64,000 bases of DNA, from assembly GCF_024609245.1 (NCBI RefSeq), contig NZ_JANJYH010000008.1, positions 1 through 64,000 of the forward strand. Reading direction: 5' to 3'. The notes under the pieces are model-generated. The model searched no databases. It was not told the origin of the DNA and worked only from the letters and a program-made list of their open reading frames with translations. This document shows positions 9,598 to 18,984 of this stretch, piece after piece. The DNA is from Haloarchaeobius sp. FL176. GTDB lineage: Archaea > Halobacteriota > Halobacteria > Halobacteriales > Natrialbaceae. A program made the position numbers and the translations under genes. The stretch's first letter is position 1, and the number at the start of each line of letters is the position of its first letter.

Positions 9598-9729
9598 ATC
9601 GTCGTGTGGGGGTGGTGGATTGGGTCGGGTGGGTTCCGGTCGGTCTGTTCTGACGATATGCCAGTGCCGGGAACAGGATAAACGTAATCTGTACGGCGCT
9701 ACTGTAAGGAACCTGTTATTTAGACCCCA

Positions 9730-9744
9730 AACGGAATGTCCGTT
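9730..9744. promoter_or_regulatory. Palindromic operator candidate in a divergent promoter
   Basis: AACGGA and TCCGTT form a perfect 6-base inverted repeat around ATG. It lies between the TATA-like GTTATTTAG (about 9713-9721) and the regulator start at 9762, in the divergent promoter region of the ABC exporter. This placement fits an autoregulatory binding site. Seen directly; the role is inferred. Confidence 0.4.
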
Positions 9745-9761
9745 CGCGAGTACGACCACCC

Positions 9762-10652
9762 ATGGGAGTTGAATCGGAGGGAACCAAACAGGTCCAGGAG
9801 CGACCGCCGGACGACGTGTTCGGCCTGCTGGGGAACGAGGTGCGACTCGAGATCCTGCAGGCGATGAGCACCAGGCCGGATGCCACGTACTCCTTCTCGG
9901 AGCTGTACGACAGTATCGACATGGACGACAGCGGGAACTTCAACTACCACCTCAGCAAGCTCGAAGGGGTGTTCGTCCGCAAGGACGACGGCTACGAGCT
10001 CACCCACGCAGGCAAGAGCGTCGTCGGGGCAGTGTACGCCGGGACGTTCACCGCGAACGCGTCCATCGAGCCCATCTCGGCGGGCTGGGACTGCCTGCTC
10101 TGCGACGGGGAGATGCTCATCCGCTACGAGGACGAGCGGGTCCAGTTCCGGTGTGAGGACTGCGAGGAAGGAGCCGCGTTCCCGTTCCCACCCGGTAACC
10201 TCGACGAGTACGACCGCGACGAACTGCCGAGGGCGTTCGCCCGCTGGTACCACCAGAGCTTCCGCAAGCTGCTCCAGGGGTTCTGTGGGGTCTGCAGCGG
10301 TCGCGTCGAGCGGGACCTCCTCCACCCGCCGGAGAGCACCGAGGAGGGGCGGGGGCCATCGGAGGTCTCGTTCGAGTGTACCCGGTGTGGGATGTCTGGT
10401 ACGATCACCGGCGGCTCGATGGTGACGCTGCACCCCATCGTGGAGGGATTCCTCGCCGAACACGGCTTCGACGTATCTTCGCGCCATCCCTCCCAGATAT
10501 GGGCCGACCTCGACGTCCACGAGGCGTTCGTCGACGAGCACGACCAGCCGGCGTTCGGAATCCGGTTCGCGGTCGACGACGAACAGGTCGTCGCGACGGT
10601 CACCGCCGACGGCCACGTGGAGGAGGTACGACGCGGACCACGCGAGGACTGA
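9762..10652 (+). CDS. ArsR-like winged-helix regulator with zinc-ribbon sensor domain
   Basis: The 296-residue protein has an N-terminal winged helix (VFGLLGNEVRLEILQAM ... GNFNYHLSKLEGVFV), typical of haloarchaeal ArsR-type regulators. The larger C-terminal region has several C-x2-C pairs (CLLCDGE, CEDCEE, CGVCSG, CTRCGM), consistent with one or two zinc ribbons as in DUF7351-type domains. It probably binds DNA and responds to a metal, redox state or ligand through the cysteine-rich part. It is divergently transcribed from the ABC exporter pair 165 bases away, with a palindrome in its own leader, so it is the likely regulator of that transporter. Confidence 0.85.
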   Translation: MGVESEGTKQVQERPPDDVFGLLGNEVRLEILQAMSTRPDATYSFSELYDSIDMDDSGNFNYHLSKLEGVFVRKDDGYELTHAGKSVVGAVYAGTFTANASIEPISAGWDCLLCDGEMLIRYEDERVQFRCEDCEEGAAFPFPPGNLDEYDRDELPRAFARWYHQSFRKLLQGFCGVCSGRVERDLLHPPESTEEGRGPSEVSFECTRCGMSGTITGGSMVTLHPIVEGFLAEHGFDVSSRHPSQIWADLDVHEAFVDEHDQPAFGIRFAVDDEQVVATVTADGHVEEVRRGPRED

Positions 10653-10705
10653 CCGACGGGTCGGGTCCCCCAGTCAGCACACCCCAAAAAAGCTGCACGC
10701 CGACG

Positions 10706-10846
10706 ATGGTCCCGCCGGTCGAGGTCGTTGCGACGGCGACCGCGGTGAACTGGAAGGAGAGTCGCGAGCGAGTCGGCGGCACTGCGTGGACTGGGTTCCG
10801 GCGACTCACCGACGACCTGCAGAAGCGCCCGCACAAGGCCGCGTGA
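10706..10846 (+). CDS. Possible small protein, 46 residues
   Basis: This short frame begins with MVPPVEVVATATAVNWKES and has normal GC-rich codon use. It contains a segment REGVGG-like in character (actual ERVGGTAWTG) and a basic C-terminus. No family was recognised. It follows the winged-helix regulator by 53 bases on the same strand, and a CCCCAAAAAA run lies 20 bases upstream. The amphipathic look argues for a real peptide, but length alone cannot exclude chance. Confidence 0.3.
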   Translation: MVPPVEVVATATAVNWKESRERVGGTAWTGFRRLTDDLQKRPHKAA

Positions 10847-10890
10847 CGGCTGTTCCGGATCCACATGGACCGCGACCGCTGCTTTCGTCG

Positions 10891-11739
10891 TCAGTCGGCC
10901 GAACCGTCACCGTCGTCTTGTTGCTCGTCTCCCTCGTCCGTCTCACCATCCGCGGTGGTGCTCTCCTCTGCGGGCTCGGCCGGTTCCGGCAGGTCCCGGA
11001 CGACCAGCACCGGCGCGACCGCCCCCTCCGCGACGCGCTCCGCGTCGTCGCCGAACACCGCCGAGAGCACCGGCGGGCCGCCCTCGCCCATGACGATGAC
11101 GTCGAACTCGGCGGACCGGGCGACGATGTCGTAGATGGGGGTCTCGGAGTCGCTGGTCTCGACCGTGATGCGGTCCGGGTCGAACCCCCGCTGCTCCAGC
11201 GTGGCGTCGGCGCGCTGGACTGCGGCTTCCGTGTCGTACCCCCCGCCTCCGGTCAGTCCCCAGAGCGTGACGCGTTCGTCGCCGTCGGCGAGCAGGGCCG
11301 CGACGAGGTCGACGAGGCGAGCGACGTCGATGCTTCCCCGGACCGCGACGAGTACGTCCTCGACCTCGCTGGTGGGGTTCGGGAGCAGCGTCGCCGTCGC
11401 GCCGACTTCGTCCGCGACGCGGGCGACGGTCTGGTTCCGGTCGTGGGTGAAGACGACGCGCGTCTCGACGCCGCCCCCGGCCCCGCGGAATCCGCTCGCG
11501 ATGTCCTCGACGGCCTCCTGCGCGCGGTCCTCGAACTGCATGCTTCCCTGCTCGGTCGGGGTCTGGTCGGGGAGCACGTGGTAGCCGAGCACGACGATCT
11601 CCGCCGGTCTGAGGAACTCGACGAGCGGCTCTGGGACCGTCTGGCCCTTCAACACCCGGACCGGAATGAGGATTTTCGGCGGTTCACGAACGGCGAGGTC
11701 CCCCGAGTCGTCAGGGTCCTCGGTGGCGTCCCACGACAT
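10891..11739 (-). CDS. Tandem universal stress protein (UspA) domain protein
   Basis: The 282-residue protein holds a UspA-like alpha/beta domain (PPKILIPVRVLKG at residue 20, EIVVLGYHVLPD) and a second degenerate half ending in FDVIVMGEGGPPVLSAVFG and APVLVV. The C-terminal 30 residues are a very acidic tail. UspA domains bind ATP or other ligands and frequently regulate transporters. It begins directly after the stop of the upstream amino acid permease gene (no bases between), so the pair forms an operon; permease-Usp pairs are common in haloarchaea, where the Usp part is thought to regulate transport. The glycine-rich ATP motif is imperfect, so nucleotide binding is uncertain. Confidence 0.88.
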   Translation of the reverse strand: MSWDATEDPDDSGDLAVREPPKILIPVRVLKGQTVPEPLVEFLRPAEIVVLGYHVLPDQTPTEQGSMQFEDRAQEAVEDIASGFRGAGGGVETRVVFTHDRNQTVARVADEVGATATLLPNPTSEVEDVLVAVRGSIDVARLVDLVAALLADGDERVTLWGLTGGGGYDTEAAVQRADATLEQRGFDPDRITVETSDSETPIYDIVARSAEFDVIVMGEGGPPVLSAVFGDDAERVAEGAVAPVLVVRDLPEPAEPAEESTTADGETDEGDEQQDDGDGSAD

Positions 11740-13182
11740 TCAGAGCACCCCCTTGAGCGAGACGTCGTTCGCGTAGTAACCGAACCACCCGGCCGATGCG
11801 ACCATGATTGCAACGCCGATGATCTGTGATGTGGGTTTCATGAATAGGATGAGTCCGAAGCTCGCGACCGCACCGAAGCCCGCGACCAGCTGGTACGCTG
11901 GCACCCGGAAGTCGGGGTCGTACCACTCTGGCTCGTCGCGTCGCATGACGATGAGCGCCACGCACATCAGTCCGTACATGACGAGATGCAGGAACGATGC
12001 GACCTCGGCGAGCACCTCCACCCCTCCGAATGCGACGAGGACGAGCACGGGGCCGCCGCCCATCGCGAGTGCGATGTGAGGCGTCCCGTACTGCAGGTTG
12101 ATCCGGCTCGCGAACCGCGGGAGGATGGCGTCCTTGCTCAGCGCGAACACCGCCCGCGAGGTCGAGAGGATGGAGGCGTTAGCGCTGGAGACCGTCGCCA
12201 GCAGTCCGGCGACGAGGATGACGATGGCACCCGGCGCGCCCATGAAGTTCCGTGCGACCTCCACGATGGCAGTCTCACCGAACTCCGCCAGGGTGCCGCT
12301 CCCGAACGCACTCGTGGCGACGAAGATGGTCGCCACGTACAGCGTCCCGACGATGAGCACCGACCCGACCATCGCCAGCGGGAGGTTCCGGCCGGGGTCC
12401 TTGATATCCCCCGCGACCGTCGCGACCTGTGCGAAGCCGAGGTAGGACGTGAACACGAGCGCGGCGGTCGTGAACACCGGGAGCGGCCCGAACGGCAGGA
12501 ACCGCTCGGGGGTGGAACTGCTCCCGAACACACCGACAGCGTCGAGGCCACCGAAGCTCAGGAACAGGACGAGGATCGTCAGCAGGAGACCGACGACGTA
12601 GTTCTGGAGCGTCGCGGCGTTCTCGGTGCCGACCAGATTCAGGCCGGTCAGCAGCACCCCGAACAGGAGTGCGAGTGGGACGACGACCGGGATGCCACCC
12701 ACGGCGACGCCCGCTTCGGCCAGCACGGCCGCGGCGTAGTTGCCGAAGCCGACCAGGTAGAACGCCGTCGCGAAGACGAGGCCGAGCCAGATACTGATGC
12801 CGACGATGGCCCCCGGAAGCGCACCGAGCGCCCGGGAGATGAAGTAGTAGCCGCCGCCGGACTTCGGCATCGCCGTCGCGAGCTCCGAGGCCGGGAGCGC
12901 GACCAGCAGTGCGATGACCGCACCGATGGCGAACGACCCGGCGGCCGCTGGCCCAGCCTGTCCGGCCGCGAGCCCGGGGAAGACGAAGATGCCCGCGCCG
13001 ATCATCGTCCCGACGCCGATGGCCAGGCCGCCCTTGAGGCCGATGGTCCGCTCGAGCTCGGTCCCCTCCTCGGTGACAGACGTCTCACCGGACGGGGATT
13101 CGGCTTCCACGACCCGCTCCGGTACCTCTCCTTCGCGGTTCGCCCCTTCGGTTGTCGAGATTTCCTCCTGTCCAGTGCCCAT
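11740..13182 (-). CDS. APC-family amino acid permease
   Basis: A 480-residue membrane protein with an acidic cytoplasmic N-terminus (about 45 residues) and twelve predicted helices. The first helix holds the APC motif [15 protein letters not shown], which lines the substrate site in LeuT-fold amino acid and polyamine transporters, and a later helix holds [17 protein letters not shown]. It imports amino acids or related amines; the exact substrate is not visible. Start at ATG 13182: a TATA-like CTTATCCTTTT about 28 bases upstream supports it, while the extension to 13524 is not protein-like. It is cotranscribed with the Usp protein. Confidence 0.92.
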   Translation of the reverse strand: MGTGQEEISTTEGANREGEVPERVVEAESPSGETSVTEEGTELERTIGLKGGLAIGVGTMIGAGIFVFPGLAAGQAGPAAAGSFAIGAVIALLVALPASELATAMPKSGGGYYFISRALGALPGAIVGISIWLGLVFATAFYLVGFGNYAAAVLAEAGVAVGGIPVVVPLALLFGVLLTGLNLVGTENAATLQNYVVGLLLTILVLFLSFGGLDAVGVFGSSSTPERFLPFGPLPVFTTAALVFTSYLGFAQVATVAGDIKDPGRNLPLAMVGSVLIVGTLYVATIFVATSAFGSGTLAEFGETAIVEVARNFMGAPGAIVILVAGLLATVSSANASILSTSRAVFALSKDAILPRFASRINLQYGTPHIALAMGGGPVLVLVAFGGVEVLAEVASFLHLVMYGLMCVALIVMRRDEPEWYDPDFRVPAYQLVAGFGAVASFGLILFMKPTSQIIGVAIMVASAGWFGYYANDVSLKGVL

Positions 13183-13585
13183 TACTACGGTACCAATCGG
13201 GGACACCCGTGAAAAGGATAAGGCAAGGTTCACCCCGGCAGGCTCTCCACGCCGGTGGCCGAGTCGCCAGTTTAGTAACTCAGCGAACATATTCTGGCGA
13301 GGTTCCGAGTCCTGAGAACCGGCTTGGTGGGTCGTTGCTCGGCCGCCTCCAGTCTCGACTGGGACACGATGACGGGTACAGACCCGGTCACGTGATGGGA
13401 ACTGGATACGAATCGACATGCATGACGAGAGACGGCTCCCGTTCGACGTCCGGCCCGGAACCGAGATGGGCCGCGAACCTCGTCGCCGGGCGGTGAGTGA
13501 CTGCCCTGTCACTCCGTAACGCACTTGCGGGCGGCGACTGTAGTTGGTCTAATCGGACCGGACCATCCCGGTCGACGCCCCATCC
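13183..13585. other. Intergenic region with divergent promoters
   Basis: The region lies between the permease and the membrane protein at 13586. The permease promoter (TATA-like element at about 13208-13220) is at the left end. A further AT-rich stretch (AGTTTAGTAACTCAGCGAAC) lies at about 13270-13290. No gene is supported. Confidence 0.5.
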
Positions 13586-14410
13586 ATGACCGACGCAAGC
13601 ACCGTCATCGGACGCATCGGCCGGGGCGTCGCCTACGGCCTGCTCGGGCTGGTCGGGACCCTCGCTGTCGCTCTGGTGCTGCTCAACGTCACCACGGGCG
13701 TCCAGCGGCCGGTCTACGACGCACTCTACCTGCGACTCGGCCCGAGCGGGGCAACCGAAGCGGCCATCCTCCTCCAGTTCCTCGTCAGCGGTCTCGCTGC
13801 GGTCGTCGTCCCGCTGGTCGTCGCCGACTACCTGCAGACCGGGCTCGCGAACCGGGACGCACTCGTCGCCGTCCTGCTCGTCTTCCTCGGGGTACCCGTC
13901 ACCTTCACGGCCGTCGCAGTGGCCGGGTTCCCGTCGACGCCTATCGCGTTCCTGCTGCTCGTGCTGGTACTCCTGGGAGTCCCGGTGCTCCTCTGGGTCC
14001 GGTTCGACGTTCGAACCGGTGCACTTCCGACGTTCGTCGGGAGCGTCCCGGCCGTGGTGTTGCTCATGCTGCTGGCCGCGTTCGGACTGGGCTGGGGCTG
14101 GGGCTACGTCGCCACCGCCCAGGAGGTGCCGGCCTCGTCGGTCGACGGCGCGACGGTGGGGTCGCTGTCGGACCGGCCGGTGGTCGAGTCCGCGCTGTTC
14201 TCGTCCAGGAACTGCGAGACCGACGCCGACGGGTTGCAGGAGTGCCACCTCTCGCTGCGGGGGTTCGAGCACGAGCGGAGTGCGGTCCGTGCGCTGTCCG
14301 AACTCGGCGTCAGGTGTCCGTACCAGGGGACGGGCGGCGACGGCGGGACCGCCATCGTCCGTCACGAGGATCGGTACTACGAGGTTCGGTGCTCCCCCCA
14401 CGGGGACTGA
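13586..14410 (+). CDS. Membrane protein with cysteine-bearing soluble domain
   Basis: The 274-residue protein has about five membrane helices: residues 15-36, 58-80, 90-110, 116-136 and 148-170. These are followed by a soluble C-terminal domain of about 100 residues with four cysteines (NCETD, LQECHLS, VRCPYQ, VRCSPH), suggesting two disulfides or metal binding outside the membrane. I do not recognise the family. It stands alone, facing an oxidoreductase that runs convergently and ends 29 bases away. A haloarchaeal-restricted membrane protein is the likeliest description; no function is offered. Confidence 0.8.
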   Translation: MTDASTVIGRIGRGVAYGLLGLVGTLAVALVLLNVTTGVQRPVYDALYLRLGPSGATEAAILLQFLVSGLAAVVVPLVVADYLQTGLANRDALVAVLLVFLGVPVTFTAVAVAGFPSTPIAFLLLVLVLLGVPVLLWVRFDVRTGALPTFVGSVPAVVLLMLLAAFGLGWGWGYVATAQEVPASSVDGATVGSLSDRPVVESALFSSRNCETDADGLQECHLSLRGFEHERSAVRALSELGVRCPYQGTGGDGGTAIVRHEDRYYEVRCSPHGD

Positions 14411-14439
14411 TTCAGGGACCGACCGCGAGTCTGGTCACC

Positions 14440-15858
14440 TCAGGGCGACAGTTTCCCGTCGAGCACCTTCCCGGCGGTCAGGACCGGGTCCCAGACGGGA
14501 CTGAACGGCGGCGCGTACGCCAGGTCGAGATACGAGAGCTGGTGGACGGTCATGTCGGCGAACATCGCAGTGGCCACGGTATCGATTCGCTTCGCGACGC
14601 CCTCACGGCCGACCATGCTAGCTCCGAGGACGCGCTCACTCTCCCGGTCACCGAGGAGCGTGATCTGTATCTCCTCGTCGCCAGGGTAGTAGTGCGCCCG
14701 GGACTGCGCCGTGATGGTCACCGAGACCGGGTCGAACCCCGCCTTGCGGGCCGCCTCCTCGTCGACGACGCCGGTCCGGGCGACCTCCAGGTCGAACGCC
14801 TTGACCGCGGCGGTGCCCGCTATCTCGCCGACCGGCGTGGGGTCGCCGGCGACCGTCGCGCCGATGGCACGCCCGGCACGGTTCGCCGTCAGGGCCAGTG
14901 GGACGTGGTCGGGGTCGCCGGTCACGACGTGGGTCATCTCAGCGTTGTCCCCCGCCGCGAAGACGTGCTCGTCGTTCGTCCGGCCGTACTCGTCCGTCGC
15001 GATGGCACCGGTCGGCCCGAGTTCGATACCCGCCGCTTGCGCGAGTTCGGTGTTCGGGGCGACACCGACACCGACCAGCGCGAGGTCCACCGGGACGGTG
15101 AGGTCGCCAGCCGCGATGGCCTCGACGCGACCGTCACCGACCATGCCGTCGACGGCCGTGTCGAGGTGGAGCGCGACACCCTGTTCACGGAGGTGGTCCT
15201 CGACGATAGACGCCGCCTCGGCCCCGAAGGGCTGGAGCGTGTGCGGCAACATCTCGAAGAGGTGCACGTCGAGGCCGTGGGCCGCGAACGCCTCCGCCAT
15301 CTCGATGCCGACGTAGCCGCCCCCGATGACGGCGACCGACTCCGGCCGCTCAGCCTCGGCGTACTCCGCGGCCGCCTCCCCGTAGCCCGTCTCCGGGAGG
15401 CTCGCACTCGGCGCGTCCAGCCCGAGATAGCCGCGGATAGCGGCCGCCTCGTTCATGTCGTGGAGCGTGAACACGCCGTCGAGGTCCATCCCGTCGAAGG
15501 GAGGGACCACCGCGTGCGCCCCCGTCGCGATCAGGAGGTCGGCGTACTCCTGCTCGAATTCGCCGTCGGGCCCCTCGACTGTCACCGTCCGGCGCTCCCG
15601 GTCGATGGCCGTCACCTCGTGGTGCGTCCGCAGGTCGATGCCGCGCTCCTCGACGAACGCCTCCGGCGTCACCGAGACGAGGTCCGCCAGCGTCTCTACG
15701 TCGCCCTTGACGTAGTAGGGGAGGCCGCAGGCGCCGTACGACACCCACTCGCCCTTCTCGAAGACGAGCACGTCGCGGTCGGGGTCGTCCCGCCTGGCCT
15801 TGCTCGCTGCGCTCATTCCTGCCGCGTCACCGCCGATGATAACGAACGGGCCTTCCAT
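14440..15858 (-). CDS. CoA-disulfide reductase/NADH oxidase-like flavoprotein
   Basis: This 472-residue protein belongs to class III of the pyridine nucleotide-disulfide oxidoreductases. It has an N-terminal FAD site (VIIGGDAAGMSAASKARR), a single redox cysteine at residue 44 in SYGACGLPYYV, an NAD(P)H-binding motif VAVIGGGYVGIEMAEAF, a second FAD contact VFAAGDNAE, and a C-terminal dimerisation domain. Relatives reduce CoA disulfide or oxygen using NADH or NADPH. In haloarchaea CoA-disulfide reductases help keep thiol balance, so that role is plausible. ATG 15858 begins directly with the FAD strand; the longer frame to 16071 has no such support. Confidence 0.9.
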   Translation of the reverse strand: MEGPFVIIGGDAAGMSAASKARRDDPDRDVLVFEKGEWVSYGACGLPYYVKGDVETLADLVSVTPEAFVEERGIDLRTHHEVTAIDRERRTVTVEGPDGEFEQEYADLLIATGAHAVVPPFDGMDLDGVFTLHDMNEAAAIRGYLGLDAPSASLPETGYGEAAAEYAEAERPESVAVIGGGYVGIEMAEAFAAHGLDVHLFEMLPHTLQPFGAEAASIVEDHLREQGVALHLDTAVDGMVGDGRVEAIAAGDLTVPVDLALVGVGVAPNTELAQAAGIELGPTGAIATDEYGRTNDEHVFAAGDNAEMTHVVTGDPDHVPLALTANRAGRAIGATVAGDPTPVGEIAGTAAVKAFDLEVARTGVVDEEAARKAGFDPVSVTITAQSRAHYYPGDEEIQITLLGDRESERVLGASMVGREGVAKRIDTVATAMFADMTVHQLSYLDLAYAPPFSPVWDPVLTAGKVLDGKLSP

Positions 15859-16092
15859 GTGTGAGCGTTCGCCCGGGACGGACTTAAAGTATTGCAGTAT
15901 TCTCACAATCTTGTTCGAAGATAGAGCCGCGCTGGACTCGTTTCGAAGAACCCCATCACACACTATACAAGTACATTCGAGCGTACTACCGTCGTTCTGA
16001 GGTCTTTCCCTCGACAGGTCCAAGCGCCTCAATTTTGCCCCCCTCACACAATATTGAAGTGCGCAGAGCACGAACTCCTTCGATAGTCACTC

Positions 16093-16644
16093 ATGACGAC
16101 CCAGAACCCCAAATCGGCCGCAGAGATCGAAGCACAGCGGGAACGGAAGGACGAGTACTTCGGGGAGGACCCGCACTCGCCGTTGCCACCCGACGTACGC
16201 GAGCGTTTCGACGGGCTCGACTACTACGAGGTCGACCCGGACTACCGGTTCGTCGTGGAACTGGAGACAGACGACGAGCCAGAGCCGGTCGTCGTCGGCA
16301 CCAGCACCGACGGCGAGCAGGAGTACCTCGCCTGGGGCGAGTTCACGGTGGAGATCGCGGGCGAGGCAGTGAGCATCACCGCGTACAAGAGCGACCCCCA
16401 GGAGGAGCGCCTCTGGGTCCCCTTCCGCGATGATACGAGCGGACAGGAGACGTACGGTGCCGGACGGTATCTCGACCTGGAGCCCGAACACCACCGCACC
16501 GACGACGGCCGCTGGATACTCGACTTCAACGAGGCGTACAACCCGACCTGTGCCTACTCGGACCGGTACGAGTGCCCGCTCCCCCCGACCGAGAACTGGC
16601 TCGACGTCCCCGTCGAGGCGGGCGAGCGCTCGTTCGAGAAGTAG
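16093..16644 (+). CDS. DUF1684 domain protein
   Basis: The 183-residue protein ends in the DUF1684 hallmark: DFNEAYNPTCAYSDRYECP followed by LPPTENWLDVPVEAGE. The middle holds the paired strands LWVPFRDDTSGQETYGAGRY. The family is widespread in bacteria and haloarchaea and its biochemical activity is unknown; the conserved cysteine/tyrosine motif suggests a small-molecule or metal site. It is cytoplasmic, with no signal peptide. The gene is monocistronic as far as can be seen, with a cupin gene 207 bases downstream. Confidence 0.9.
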   Translation: MTTQNPKSAAEIEAQRERKDEYFGEDPHSPLPPDVRERFDGLDYYEVDPDYRFVVELETDDEPEPVVVGTSTDGEQEYLAWGEFTVEIAGEAVSITAYKSDPQEERLWVPFRDDTSGQETYGAGRYLDLEPEHHRTDDGRWILDFNEAYNPTCAYSDRYECPLPPTENWLDVPVEAGERSFEK

Positions 16645-16842
16645 GCTGGCCGCACGTGGCAACGACCGAGGGTTCGGAACGCTCCATGCAGGATCCGTCG
16701 ACTGCGTCCGGTCAGGGCCCGACGCGACTGCGAGCCCGGTGCCCGCACGACGTCTTGCACCCGGAAGACCGATTGGAGCGCACCGGGGATTGCTGCTCCG
16801 GGCGTCTTCGACGACGGGAGCTATTTGATGCTGTCCCACGAT

Positions 16843-16850
16843 GGAGGTGG
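16843..16850 (+). promoter_or_regulatory. Strong Shine-Dalgarno before the cupin gene
   Basis: GGAGGTGG ends one base before the ATG at 16852. It decides this start over the in-frame upstream ATG at 16825, although the spacing is unusually short. Shine-Dalgarno sites are uncommon in this mostly leaderless genome. Confidence 0.45.
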
Positions 16851-16851
16851 C

Positions 16852-17190
16852 ATGGATATCGTTCCCGAATCCGATGTCGAATCCGTCGAGGCAGTCGACG
16901 GCGCACACCTGAAGCTCCTGGCTGGCGGCAGCGAGATGAACGTCCAGCACTTCCGGATCGACCCGGGTGCGTCAGTTCCCGAACACAGCCACCCCCACGA
17001 GCAGACGGGGTACATCCTCGAAGGCGCCCTCACGTTCTTCGTCGACGGCGAGACCCGCGTCGTCGAAGCGGGTGACTCCTACGTCCTCCCGGGCGGTGAA
17101 GCCCACGGCGCGGAGAATCGTGGTGACGTGGCCGCCGTCGGACTCGACATCTTCAGTCCGCCGCGGGACGACCCGGACTGGATGGATTGA
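16852..17190 (+). CDS. Small cupin domain protein
   Basis: A 112-residue single-domain cupin. Motif 1 reads PEHSHPHEQTGYILEG, with metal-ligand histidines and the glutamate equivalent; motif 2 reads VVEAGDSYVLPGGEAHGAEN with the final histidine. Such one-domain cupins bind Fe, Mn, Zn or Ni and are dioxygenases, isomerases or ligand-binding proteins; the substrate is not visible. Length is normal for the family. The next gene is a pirin (also a cupin-fold protein) convergent to it. Confidence 0.88.
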   Translation: MDIVPESDVESVEAVDGAHLKLLAGGSEMNVQHFRIDPGASVPEHSHPHEQTGYILEGALTFFVDGETRVVEAGDSYVLPGGEAHGAENRGDVAAVGLDIFSPPRDDPDWMD

Positions 17191-17224
17191 GTCCGGGAGG
17201 CTCAGTGCTCGCTGGGGCTCGGGC

Positions 17225-17995
17225 TCAGCGCCCGATCGTCCCCTGTCGTGTCACCGGTGCGTCGGGGTCGATGCAGAACGCGACGAGTATCGACCGCTCT
17301 CGGGCAGTGATGGACACGGCTTCACCGCCGGTCACGAGCGCACTCTCCGTGTGGCCGAGCTCCGCATCCTCATCACCGACCGTCACCGCTCCCTCGAACA
17401 CGTAGAGGTAGGTGTCCCACCCCGGCTCGAACGGAAGAGTAGTGGTCGCACCCGCGTCGAGCCGACAGTCGTGGAACTGCACCTCGTTCCGGACCCAGAG
17501 CGGTGCCGCACCGTCCACCGGGCCGAACAGGTACCGCCACTCGTTGGGTTCCGAGTCCGGAACCGGCTCGTGTTGGATGTCGGGATCGAGACCCAGGCTG
17601 TGCGGCCGGACGAAGATCTGGAGCATCCGCAACGGGGGGTCGTCGGCGAGTGTCTCCTCGGCGTGCCAGAAGCCACTGCCGGCGTTCATCACCAGCAGGT
17701 GCTCGGAGTCCGTGACCAACTCGTTCCCCTTGCGGTCGTCGTGACGCATGACGCCGTCGGGGACCCACGAGACGATCTCCTCGTTGCTGTGCTGGTGCAT
17801 CCGGATGAGTGTGTCGGGGTCCATGAAGGACTCGACGACGGCCGCGAGCGGACCGTATCCGTGGTCGTCGTGGTCCGGGACCGCCCGCCCGGGGAAGTTG
17901 AAGTGGATTCTGAACTTCCCCTGGTTCTGTGAGATGTTCGTCCGCGGCGCGGTGAAGATCTCCGGCTCGGACGTGGAGGGAGCTGGTGCAGTCAT
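17225..17995 (-). CDS. Pirin family protein
   Basis: The 256-residue bicupin has the pirin signature: RMHQHSNEEIVSWVPDG ... MRHDD in the first cupin, with GSGFWHAEE giving the metal ligands, and a second, metal-free cupin from about residue 160 (WDTYLYVFEGAVTVG). Pirins bind Fe or other metals; some have quercetinase activity and others act as regulators. Nothing here distinguishes these roles. Starts at ATG 17995, divergent from the SDR gene at 18124. Confidence 0.92.
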   Translation of the reverse strand: MTAPAPSTSEPEIFTAPRTNISQNQGKFRIHFNFPGRAVPDHDDHGYGPLAAVVESFMDPDTLIRMHQHSNEEIVSWVPDGVMRHDDRKGNELVTDSEHLLVMNAGSGFWHAEETLADDPPLRMLQIFVRPHSLGLDPDIQHEPVPDSEPNEWRYLFGPVDGAAPLWVRNEVQFHDCRLDAGATTTLPFEPGWDTYLYVFEGAVTVGDEDAELGHTESALVTGGEAVSITARERSILVAFCIDPDAPVTRQGTIGR

Positions 17996-18123
17996 TAGTA
18001 GCTGTTAGCGGCCTGAACTGGTTAGGGCTTCGTTTGTCGGGGGGCCTCGTGTTCACCGTCACGCTGACGCACCGGTCGGCCATCCACCAGCACGGTTTTT
18101 GAATTGTGGTGTGATGATAGCAT

Positions 18124-18843
18124 ATGACACGGACAGTCGTCATCGCCGGCGTCGGGCCTGGTCTCGGTGAATCACTCGCACGCAAGTTCGCATCGGAAGG
18201 CTGTGAGGTGGCCCTGTTCGCTCGAACGGCGGCGTTCGTGGAGGAGCTCGCGGCGGACCTCCCGGCGCCGGGCGAGGGGCTCGCCGTGCAGACCGACCTC
18301 GCCAGCGTCGAACAGGTCCGCGAAGGCTTCGAGACGGTCAGGGAGGCGTTCGGGCCGGTCGACGTACTGGTCAACCACGCGAGTGCCGCCTCGTGGACTG
18401 GCCTCATGGATTCGAGCGTCGAGGAGTTCGAGCGGGCGTGGGCGGTCAACGGTCGCGGCGCGTTCGTCTGTTCGCAGGAGGCCGTCGGCGACATGCTCGA
18501 CACCGGTGGCGGGACCGTTATCTTCACCGGCGCGACCTCCGCGGTTCGGAGTCTCGGCGGCACAATCGGCTTCACGGCTGCCAAGTTCGCGGCCCGTGGC
18601 ATGGCGATGGACATGGCACAGGAGTTCGGTCCCGACGGCATCCACGTCGCCCACGTGGTGATCGACGGGCAGATAGACGGCCCGGGAGCGCGGGAGCGCG
18701 CGCCGGACCGGGACGCGGAGACGTTCCTGGACCCGGACAGCATGGCCGAGACCTACTGGCATCTCGTCGAACAGGACCGGGTCGACACCCAGCCCTTCGA
18801 GGTGCACATCACGAACGGGCCACAGAACACGGAGTTCATCTAG
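18124..18843 (+). CDS. Short-chain dehydrogenase/reductase lacking the catalytic tyrosine
   Basis: The 239-residue protein has the SDR cofactor motif VVIAGVGPGLGESLARKF at the N-terminus, VDVLVNHAS in strand 4, and the active-site region VIFTGATSAVRS ... FTAAKFAARG. The usual Y-x3-K is F-x3-K here (FTAAK), so the canonical catalytic tyrosine is missing; a subset of SDRs with HVAHVVIDGQI shows the same feature. It may use another acid or act non-catalytically. The start at 18124 is preceded by a TATA-like GTTTTTGAATTG at about 18092. Confidence 0.88.
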   Translation: MTRTVVIAGVGPGLGESLARKFASEGCEVALFARTAAFVEELAADLPAPGEGLAVQTDLASVEQVREGFETVREAFGPVDVLVNHASAASWTGLMDSSVEEFERAWAVNGRGAFVCSQEAVGDMLDTGGGTVIFTGATSAVRSLGGTIGFTAAKFAARGMAMDMAQEFGPDGIHVAHVVIDGQIDGPGARERAPDRDAETFLDPDSMAETYWHLVEQDRVDTQPFEVHITNGPQNTEFI

Positions 18844-18984
18844 CGAGGTTCCGCCGCAGTGAACGCCAGAATAGACTACCGCGGGCTGCCGGCGGTTTCA
18901 GGCCGCGAGAAGTGGGTTCAGTGCTCCAGAACGCGTGTCAGCTGGTCGGCCCTCGCGCCGACTCACGCGTCTTCCTCCCCGGAC

